Shown here piece by piece: positions 53,842-59,991 of a stretch of 64,000 bases of DNA. The notes below the pieces were generated by a model. It made no database searches. It was not told where the DNA came from and saw only the letters and a program-made list of their open reading frames with translations. The stretch lies in assembly GCF_000499205.1 (NCBI RefSeq), contig NZ_AWUK01000030.1:248001-312000 (forward strand), read 5' to 3'. The stretch's first letter is position 1. Each line of letters begins with the position of its first letter. Origin of the DNA: Paenibacillus sp. MAEPY2. GTDB taxonomy: Bacteria > Bacillota > Bacilli > Paenibacillales > Paenibacillaceae. The translations under genes and the position numbers were made by a program.

Positions 53842-55176
53842 CTATACCTCCAATCTGCGCTTGAACGGCTGCACGGCATATTCACTACTATCCAAGCAGT
53901 CAACCGGGTAACTGCCGTCATCCGTCCGGACCCATTCGCCTTTCTGGCGTTCCTTCTCATCCCATGTCGCATTCTCTAGAGCTTCCTGCCACTGCTTTAG
54001 ATGGGCCATCACCTTGTATCTGCCCTGGTTGATGAGAATAGTTGTGAGCCGGATCCGGTCCACAATGCCCTCTTTCTTGTACGCTGGCACTACTGGAATG
54101 TGCAGGCCGCGCCGCTTCAACTCATTAGCCAGCGCCTGCCGGAACAGCTTATCAGCAGATTCAGCAAAGATATGAGCACATGACAAAAAGGCCGGATATG
54201 TCTCCGACCACTCGACTATCTTATTCACGACTTCCTTAGCATACCGGTCATGTGTATATCCAGACTCCTTGCCCTGCTTATGGTAATAGCCGTCCAGTAG
54301 GATCACATCTTTATACCTTGGTGTGAATCCGGTCAGCGTTGCCACCGTGGCGTCTGTACCCCCAATATCGATACCTATGGAGAACTCAATAAATCGGAAA
54401 TCCTTAATATCCTTACGAGTAACAACAACTCCCGGCTTAGTGTATCCCGTGTAGATCCGCCCTGTGGCCGCTGTTCGCTTACCCAAAATATCAGCTTGAT
54501 ACCACAGGCTGCCTTTGTCATACGTGGATAGCGTGGTCTTGAGACGGTCATTAGGGATAGAAAGGTTATCAAACACGGTGAAGTGTTCATAATTGTATCC
54601 GGTGTTCTCTCCAAGCTTCAGCAGCTCGTCCTGGTAATCCAGAATGTCACGGTAGAACCAGTGAGAGGGGGGCTTAGGGTTAAGGTCAAAAAAGAGCTGC
54701 CTGAAGCTACTCGCCAGTGTCCGGTCAAAGACCTCCTGCACGAACGACTGGTGACACTCGTTGACCTCGGTAATGTACACCGTACCGTACGAGTTACCTT
54801 TGATCCGGGCAGCGTCATTGGCTTTACCGCCGCCAGCGATAATGACCACTTTCTCCCCGGTCTTGGTCTGAATGTACAGTGCATCCCGGTTCTTGTATTC
54901 TCCCTCGCGGCAACGCCCCGCGAATAGGTGCTGAAGCCCGAAGCCGTTCGAGTCAATGGCGTTCATCTTGGCTGCAGCTAAGGAAACACCAGCGACCAGA
55001 TGCAGCTTGTCCGGATGAACCTCTAGGCACATCGCATAGGCAATCAGGTTGATAATGTTTTTTCCTGCCCGCTTACCGCCCTCAGCTACGTTCAGCCAGG
55101 CGTCTTTACTACGGGCAATATAACTGGCCTGTTTTTGATTAAACGGCGCATACGGGATCAGAGCGGCCTCAGTCAT
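53842..55176 (-). CDS. terL: Terminase large subunit
   Basis: The 444-residue protein has an N-terminal ATPase (~12-215) and C-terminal nuclease (~235-430). The ATPase P-loop reads AEGGKRAGKN, so the usual Ser/Thr after Lys is Asn; the likely Walker B is YITEVNE. Nuclease acid residues are seen in SIGIDIGGTDATVATL, HIFAESAD and CLDSSEYAV. It overlaps terS by eight bases. The enzyme packages phage DNA, probably headful. Confidence 0.92.
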   Translation of the reverse strand: MTEAALIPYAPFNQKQASYIARSKDAWLNVAEGGKRAGKNIINLIAYAMCLEVHPDKLHLVAGVSLAAAKMNAIDSNGFGLQHLFAGRCREGEYKNRDALYIQTKTGEKVVIIAGGGKANDAARIKGNSYGTVYITEVNECHQSFVQEVFDRTLASSFRQLFFDLNPKPPSHWFYRDILDYQDELLKLGENTGYNYEHFTVFDNLSIPNDRLKTTLSTYDKGSLWYQADILGKRTAATGRIYTGYTKPGVVVTRKDIKDFRFIEFSIGIDIGGTDATVATLTGFTPRYKDVILLDGYYHKQGKESGYTHDRYAKEVVNKIVEWSETYPAFLSCAHIFAESADKLFRQALANELKRRGLHIPVVPAYKKEGIVDRIRLTTILINQGRYKVMAHLKQWQEALENATWDEKERQKGEWVRTDDGSYPVDCLDSSEYAVQPFKRRLEV

Positions 55177-55966
55177 CGTCCATCACCCGTTCAGGTATCG
55201 GATTATTAATCATGTCAGCCAAAGCCACGATTTGAGCACTTGGATTGAAGCCGTCCTTGTCCGGAACCTTCGATTTCAGCACAGCAACACGGGCTTTCTG
55301 CTCCTCGGTCATGTATCCAGCGTACCGATCCAGCATCTTCAGGGCTTCCATTTTGTCAGCAAGCTTGACGGTGGTCCCGCTCTTACCTATCTTAATTTCA
55401 CTGACAATCGCCCCGTCCACCTCGTCCGCATTCTTGAAATCGACGAAGTTGATTTGCTGCGTGATCGGCTGGCCCTCTCCATCCTGGCCAACGGTTATTT
55501 CCTTGCGACCAAAATCCACGAAATCCGTGATATCCGCAAAGGCAATTTTCATGTATTCAGCGATGATCCGTTGAATGTCCAAGCCCAGCGCCTCGGTGTA
55601 CATCTCCTTATGTCGCTGGATCTCCGCATGCACTTTAGGATTTCTTAGCGTCTCCCATCCAACCACATGTGCTGAACGTTTGCTATAGCCCGCTGCCATG
55701 GCTGCACGTGTGATATTGAAATCTCTCAGGTACTCCATGATGAAAATGCGCTGCTTATCCGTCAGCTGAGTGTCCTCTGAGACTTTCGGCGCTGCGTGTT
55801 GCAACGTTGCAACGTTGCGTTGCGTTGCGGCTCCTCGTTGCCAGTTCTCTCGGTTCTTGCGGCTACGGATCGTTGAATCCTTGATCCCGTATTGCTCAGC
55901 GAGCTCCTTCAGCGTTAAATTGCTTGTCTCAAACAATCGTCTAATCTCTTCCCAATTCGGCGTCAA
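55169..55966 (-). CDS. terS: Terminase small subunit (PBSX type)
   Basis: The 265-residue protein has an N-terminal helix-turn-helix (LTLKELAEQYGIKDSTIRSR, ~15-40), a Gln/Ala linker and the Terminase_2 part (LTDKQRIFIMEYLRDFNITR, AAMAAGYSKRSAHVVGW). It recognises the packaging site. The linker is encoded by a striking GCAAC repeat cluster. Confidence 0.92.
   Translation of the reverse strand: MTPNWEEIRRLFETSNLTLKELAEQYGIKDSTIRSRKNRENWQRGAATQRNVATLQHAAPKVSEDTQLTDKQRIFIMEYLRDFNITRAAMAAGYSKRSAHVVGWETLRNPKVHAEIQRHKEMYTEALGLDIQRIIAEYMKIAFADITDFVDFGRKEITVGQDGEGQPITQQINFVDFKNADEVDGAIVSEIKIGKSGTTVKLADKMEALKMLDRYAGYMTEEQKARVAVLKSKVPDKDGFNPSAQIVALADMINNPIPERVMDDD
55798..55830. repeat. GCAAC repeat cluster inside terS, candidate packaging site
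   Basis: On the minus strand GCAAC occurs five times in about 32 bases, two of them within overlapping GCAACGTTGC palindromes. It lies in the linker-coding part of terS. Packaging sites of several headful phages lie inside the small terminase gene. Confidence 0.55.
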
Positions 55967-56005
55967 TTCATCTTCACCACCTCCGCTAATGTATTCGTAT
56001 GTAAA

Positions 56006-56034
56006 AGAAAAAGCACCCCGAAGGATGCTTTATC
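56006..56034 (-). terminator. Terminator upstream of the packaging genes
   Basis: AAGCATCC-TTCG-GGGTGCTT with TTTTTC on the minus strand overlaps the stop of the small gene at 56030. It would stop early transcripts just before terS unless antitermination or a late promoter acts. Confidence 0.8.
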
Positions 56035-56275
56035 TTCTTGATTTCCTATCACATTCTTTGATCATAAAGGCTTTTGCCGCTTCAAGATCAGTTACTTTAG
56101 TATCAGTCCATGGATAATTGTCGCCTGAAAGCCCTACGTTCCCATGACCGTTGATTTTCCCAAAATAGTTCCCGCTCGCACCGAGCGCAATCGTAACTTC
56201 CCAATCAAATCTCTCTGAAGCATTGTATTGACTGTCTGATTCTACCTGATATAAAAATACCTTAGCCTCGTTCAT
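56030..56275 (-). CDS. Small phage protein of unknown function
   Basis: The protein is 81 residues from ATG 56275 (GGAGAGGGGG before it). The sequence (NEAKVFLYQVESDSQYNASE, FDWEVTIALGASGNYFGKIN) looks like a compact mixed fold. The family is not recognised. It is flanked by terminators on both sides. Confidence 0.68.
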   Translation of the reverse strand: MNEAKVFLYQVESDSQYNASERFDWEVTIALGASGNYFGKINGHGNVGLSGDNYPWTDTKVTDLEAAKAFMIKECDRKSRR

Positions 56276-56403
56276 AGTATACACCCCCTCTCCTTTACAC
56301 TGTCACTTCGACAAAATAAGGGGCTGTTCCTCTTTTAACAATGACTCCTCACCACCTAAAGATCGAGCTTGCAATTCAGCTTCTCTCAGATTTATGTAAA
56401 AGA

Positions 56404-56446
56404 AAAAAAAGCCCACCTTTTCTTTGAAAAGGACGGACTTTTTATG
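56404..56446 (-). terminator. Terminator after the AT-rich membrane gene pair
   Basis: The stem AAAGTCC-GTCCTTTT with AAAAGG-TGGGCTTT is followed by a T-run on the minus strand. It starts at the stop codon of the gene at 56442. Confidence 0.82.
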
Positions 56447-56870
56447 CTCCAGTGTGAAACATTTTACTTTTTAATAAGGAAATAGCGTCATCCCAATCTA
56501 CGCCCACACGCCCCCTATTTATTACATGGATATAGCTAACTTTTTTGCTTTTCCTACGTTTTTTCTTTGACATCTTTTCTTGAAGCACAATCTGCTGAGC
56601 TTTTCTTTCAAGAAGCATTTCTATAAAAACCCCCACCAGCATTGGGTAATTAAAGATGGGGAAAAGCAAAATACGTAAACTAACAGATTCTCCATGTTTG
56701 AGGTATTGAATAATAACCCTCATATGAAACCCCAATAACACAAAAGGGATAAGAGGAATAACGAAATACGAACTTGCGCCGAGTCGTATATTGTTCTCTT
56801 TAAATTTCATTAAGGTGCCAAGCACTATTCCAAAGTACACCAAAAATAAAATATAAACAAATGAAAACAT
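56442..56870 (-). CDS. Membrane protein of unknown function, second gene of an AT-rich pair
   Basis: The 142-residue protein has about three hydrophobic helices (MFSFVYILFLVYFGIVLGTL, YFVIPLIPFVLLGFHM, LLFPIFNYPMLVGVFIEMLL), then a strongly basic stretch (SKKKRRKSKKVS) and a short polar tail. Codon use is AT-rich compared with flanking phage genes. It is 16 bases from the other membrane gene. I do not recognise it; superinfection exclusion is a guess from topology and place. Confidence 0.75.
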   Translation of the reverse strand: MFSFVYILFLVYFGIVLGTLMKFKENNIRLGASSYFVIPLIPFVLLGFHMRVIIQYLKHGESVSLRILLFPIFNYPMLVGVFIEMLLERKAQQIVLQEKMSKKKRRKSKKVSYIHVINRGRVGVDWDDAISLLKSKMFHTGA

Positions 56871-56886
56871 CTTTTCCTCCTCCTTT

Positions 56887-57387
56887 CTACTTCTTGATTC
56901 CTTGCTGTCCTCTATAGTAGTTTAGACGTTTCTCGAACGTTTCCTCCGCTTCTGCTCTGGTCTCTTCCCTAAGTTCTTTGCGACGATCTTTCTCCTGAGC
57001 AGAGCTGTACACCACCCAATCATTGAGAGCTAAGACCAGCCAAAAACCGCAAAACAACCAGACTGAATTAATAGATATAGGATAGTCTAACAGGTAAACT
57101 TGCTGCCCTTCTGTTAAATCATTATTCTTCGACATTGCGTTATATAACACATTGGCTAATGCAAAACAAATTGTAAAAAGTGTTACCCAAAAACCTACGT
57201 TTTTAGATATTTTCCCCCATGAAGAGATCGGAGCAAGTCCGTGATAGTCAAAAGCAAAAGGCGTCAGATACAACAAAAGAAGGCTGTAGAATACAACCAT
57301 AGATACGTTTGGATCAAACAAGGATGCTCTTAGCACAATATATGCGATAATAATGTAACCGACCCTAAAACCAAAAAAATTATTCAT
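56887..57387 (-). CDS. Membrane protein of unknown function, first gene of an AT-rich pair
   Basis: The protein is ~166 residues if started at ATG 57387 (AAGGG ~12 bases before); a TTG at 57411 is in frame. It has four hydrophobic segments (VGYIIIAYIVLRASLF, VVFYSLLLLYLTPFAF, VGFWVTLFTICFALANVLYN, WLFCGFWLVLALNDWVV) and a charged coiled C-terminus (KDRRKELREETRAEAEETFE). The family is not recognised. It is expressed from its own promoter. Confidence 0.72.
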   Translation of the reverse strand: MNNFFGFRVGYIIIAYIVLRASLFDPNVSMVVFYSLLLLYLTPFAFDYHGLAPISSWGKISKNVGFWVTLFTICFALANVLYNAMSKNNDLTEGQQVYLLDYPISINSVWLFCGFWLVLALNDWVVYSSAQEKDRRKELREETRAEAEETFEKRLNYYRGQQGIKK

Positions 57388-57422
57388 ACGTGACTGGCCG
57401 CCCTTACTCAATGTTTACCCTT

Positions 57423-57431
57423 ATTTTACCA
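57423..57431 (-). promoter_or_regulatory. Extended -10 promoter of the membrane gene pair
   Basis: On the minus strand TGGTAAAAT gives an extended -10 (TG-n-TAAAAT) in a very AT-rich stretch 36 bases before the first gene. No good -35 box is seen, as is common with extended -10 promoters. Confidence 0.5.
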
Positions 57432-57495
57432 CAAATATAACATAAAAGATATAATAATGGGTCATTTTTCCCAGTTCTATTGAACCAAGCACTTT

Positions 57496-57531
57496 AAAAA
57501 AAGAGCCCTCCGGAATGGAGAGCCCTATGAT
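57496..57531 (-). terminator. Terminator after the ArpU-like gene
   Basis: GGGCTCTCC pairs with GGAGGGCTC (G-T pairs), followed by seven T on the minus strand. It closes the early operon before the membrane pair. Confidence 0.82.
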
Positions 57532-57555
57532 AGGCAGACTTATGGTGTACATGTT

Positions 57556-57587
57556 GTACGGCACGACGTACGGCAGTCCGTACGGCA
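57556..57587. repeat. Three GTACGGCA direct repeats, 12-base period
   Basis: GTACGGCA starts at 57556, 57568 and 57580, exactly 12 bases apart, with different bases between. The block lies between the ArpU-like stop and the terminator. Regular spacing slightly above one helix turn suits a protein-binding array. Confidence 0.7.
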
Positions 57588-57590
57588 AGA

Positions 57591-58055
57591 TTACAAAAAT
57601 TCTTTTGAAATCTTGTCTTTAGCCCGATCCACATAATCCTGGACCGTTCTCTTACTTAGCCCTAGTTTAGACGAAATCTCCAGAAGCGTCAACCCTTGCG
57701 CCATGTGAAGTAGAAAACATGTTCGCTCCCGATCACTCAAGGCCAGTAACGCGTCCACCAGACGCAACCGTTCAGCATCGGTGATCTCCTGTCCGGATAA
57801 CTTGATATAGATTTCCCTTTGCCGATACACGTCGGTAATCTCGACGCCTCGGCGGCTGCCCGGACGTCTCCCGCGTTTTAACCACGTCAGGGCATATCTC
57901 ATGTCGGACAGCATTTCAGAGACTGTGCCCGCCTCCTCTTTCTCTTGGGGATCATTCAAATCCAGACTCTTCCGGTACTTGTCCAATGCTCGGGAATCCG
58001 TTGCATATTGACTGATTAGCGTCTCAATCCACGTTGCTTTGGTTGTGGTTGTCAT
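57591..58055 (-). CDS. ArpU/sigma-like phage transcription regulator
   Basis: The 154-residue protein has a C-terminal sigma-region-4-like helix-turn-helix (LLALSDRERTCFLLHMAQGL, LLEISSKLGLSKRTVQDYV; ~100-145). ArpU-type proteins control late genes in Gram-positive phages and often lie just before the terminase, as here. It starts one base from the helicase stop. Confidence 0.85.
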   Translation of the reverse strand: MTTTTKATWIETLISQYATDSRALDKYRKSLDLNDPQEKEEAGTVSEMLSDMRYALTWLKRGRRPGSRRGVEITDVYRQREIYIKLSGQEITDAERLRLVDALLALSDRERTCFLLHMAQGLTLLEISSKLGLSKRTVQDYVDRAKDKISKEFL

Positions 58056-59444
58056 TTATTTCACCCTCTCTATTCTTGCTTTAAGCGCGTCTAGAAGCTT
58101 GTCCTGCGTGGCTGCCTTACCTTCCAAAGCTTTCATCACGTCTTCATCAGCTCCGCCTTGCACCACCAGGTGATGCAGGATAACCTTCTGCTTCTGTCCC
58201 TGCCTGTGCAGACGCCCATTGGCTTGCTGGTAAAGCTCAAGGCTCCAGTTCAGGCCGAACCACACCACGTGGTTTCCCCCGTCCTGCAGATTAAGGCCGT
58301 AGGCTGCACTAGCTGGATGTGCAAGCAGAATATCCACCTTGCCGGCATTCCAATCCAGTTGGTCCTGCGGCGTCTTCAGCTCACGGATCCGCAAAGACGT
58401 TTTCTCCAAAGCCTTCTTGATCCGAGTCAGGTCATGCTGAAAGCTGTAGAACACCAAAGCCGATTTACCGTTAAGCTGTTCCACCAGCTCCATGAAGGCT
58501 TCCACTTTGTTATCGTGGATCTCGAAGACCTGCCGGTTCTCATCGTACAAGGCCCCGTTACACAACTGCAGCAGCTTACCGGATAGAACCGCGGCACTAG
58601 TTGCCGTGATCTCTGTCCCTTCGTCGATCTCCAGAAGCAGCTCCTTCTCCAGCTGGTTGTACTGCTTCTGGGCCTTCGCATCCAGCACCACGGGAATGAC
58701 GTTCACGATGCTATCCGGAAGCTCCAGGTAATCCTCGGCCTTCATGCTGATGCATAGATCCGCAATCTTCCGCTGAATCACATCATCTGCGCCGGGCTTT
58801 GCCATATATCCGTGGCCGTTATAGTTCTTCTCAAAATATTTTGTGCGGTATCCCGTAATGTTCCTCTCCAAGCGTTGCCCCTGATCCAGTAGATTCACCT
58901 GAGCCCATAGGTCAAGCAGCCCGTTCGGTGCTGGTGTACCCGTCAGACCCACGATCCGTTTGATGTGCGGCCGTACCCATGTCAGTACCTTGAATCGCTT
59001 CGCCTGGTGATTCTTGAAGCTGGATAGCTCGTCCAACACCACCATGTCAAATGGCCAAGCATTCCGGTAATACTCCACAAGCCAAGCCACATTATCACGA
59101 TTGATCACCCATACGTCTCCTGGCGAATTCAGAGACTTGATCCGCTGCTGTGCGGTACCCAAAACGGTAATGATCCGCATATGCTTCAGGTGCTGCCACT
59201 TGGCTGCCTCGTTCCCCCAGGTAGCCTCTGCCACCTTCTTGGGGGCAATGACCAAAGTCCGACTGACAGCGAATCGGTTGTACTTCAGGTCGTTAACGGC
59301 GGTCAAGGTGATCACGGTTTTCCCTAGACCCAGATCCAGAAACAGCCCAAGCGCATCATCCGTCAATAACCTGTTAATGCAGTACCGCTGATAGTCATGC
59401 GGTATGAACTTCTTACGCTCGACGCTCAAAGCTCCTGCAGCCAT
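58056..59444 (-). CDS. SNF2-family DEAD-like helicase
   Basis: The 462-residue protein starts at ATG 59444 behind AGGTGGACGC. Motifs: LDLGLGKTVI (I), LVIAPKKVAEATW (Ia), VVLDELSSFKNH (II, DELS), GLTGTPAPNGL (III), then LVFYSFQHDL (IV) and NGRLHRQGQKQKV (VI). It is an ATP-driven DNA-remodelling enzyme of the phage replication region. It overlaps the VRR-NUC gene by 19 bases. Confidence 0.93.
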   Translation of the reverse strand: MAAGALSVERKKFIPHDYQRYCINRLLTDDALGLFLDLGLGKTVITLTAVNDLKYNRFAVSRTLVIAPKKVAEATWGNEAAKWQHLKHMRIITVLGTAQQRIKSLNSPGDVWVINRDNVAWLVEYYRNAWPFDMVVLDELSSFKNHQAKRFKVLTWVRPHIKRIVGLTGTPAPNGLLDLWAQVNLLDQGQRLERNITGYRTKYFEKNYNGHGYMAKPGADDVIQRKIADLCISMKAEDYLELPDSIVNVIPVVLDAKAQKQYNQLEKELLLEIDEGTEITATSAAVLSGKLLQLCNGALYDENRQVFEIHDNKVEAFMELVEQLNGKSALVFYSFQHDLTRIKKALEKTSLRIRELKTPQDQLDWNAGKVDILLAHPASAAYGLNLQDGGNHVVWFGLNWSLELYQQANGRLHRQGQKQKVILHHLVVQGGADEDVMKALEGKAATQDKLLDALKARIERVK

Positions 59445-59698
59445 GCGTCCACCTGCTCTCTGCTGTCGATCACCCTTACCTCATGACCCAAAGCCTGCAT
59501 CCGTTTATGTTGCACCTGCTGCAGCTTGGTGGGTTTCTTACCTGGGGCCTTCAGTTCCACGAATACGGTTCGTCCTTCAGGAAGCAGTACCATCCGGTCA
59601 GGCACTCCTGAGTTACCAGGCGATACGAATTTATAGGCAATGCCGCCAAAGGCTTTTATCTTATCTCGTAAATAGGATTCAATTTGACTCTCTTTCAC
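59426..59698 (-). CDS. VRR-NUC domain nuclease
   Basis: The 90-residue protein starts at GTG 59698, eight bases after GGAGGG. It is a stand-alone VRR-NUC domain with VSPGNSGVPDRMVLLPEG and VFVELKAPGKKPTKLQ (PD...ExK nuclease residues). Such small nucleases are usually encoded beside phage SNF2 helicases and probably act on branched DNA. Confidence 0.92.
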   Translation of the reverse strand: MKESQIESYLRDKIKAFGGIAYKFVSPGNSGVPDRMVLLPEGRTVFVELKAPGKKPTKLQQVQHKRMQALGHEVRVIDSREQVDAWLQEL

Positions 59699-59720
59699 TT
59701 GACAACCCTCCTCAAGCTGT

Positions 59721-59750
59721 GTTACGCGTACACGGGTGTACGTACGTAAC
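59721..59750. promoter_or_regulatory. Long imperfect palindrome before the VRR-NUC gene
   Basis: The outer arms are GTTACG (59721) and CGTAAC (59750); the inner arms are CGTACAC and GTGTACG, with a two-base difference on one side. It lies 22 bases before the GTG start and contains GTAC steps like the array at 57556. It may be an operator for an early regulator. Confidence 0.55.
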
Positions 59751-59834
59751 TTTCTAGTATTTAGGCGTGTTAGGCGTTATATATTTTTCTATAATCTCTA
59801 TATTCTATTTGTTTTTTATCTTTAACTAGATAAC

Positions 59835-59991
59835 TGTCAACAGTGTCAACAAAGTATAATAAAAGTATATATAGCAAGGGTTTAGGACGTTGACAGTTAT
59901 GTTGACACTCATGTTGACACTTGAAAATCTGTCACATTCCTTTGTTGACAGTTAAGCGAGTGTCAACAATTCATCTGTCAACATTGTCAAC
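59835..59991. repeat. Cluster of nine TGTCAAC/GTTGACA repeats, candidate phage origin or operator array
   Basis: TGTCAAC lies at 59835, 59844, 59961, 59976 and 59985, and its complement GTTGACA at 59889, 59901, 59913 and 59944. The inner copies are 9 or 12 bases apart. An AT-rich stretch (59851-59875) lies between the first two groups. The cluster fills the gap between the primase/helicase and VRR-NUC genes. Confidence 0.75.
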
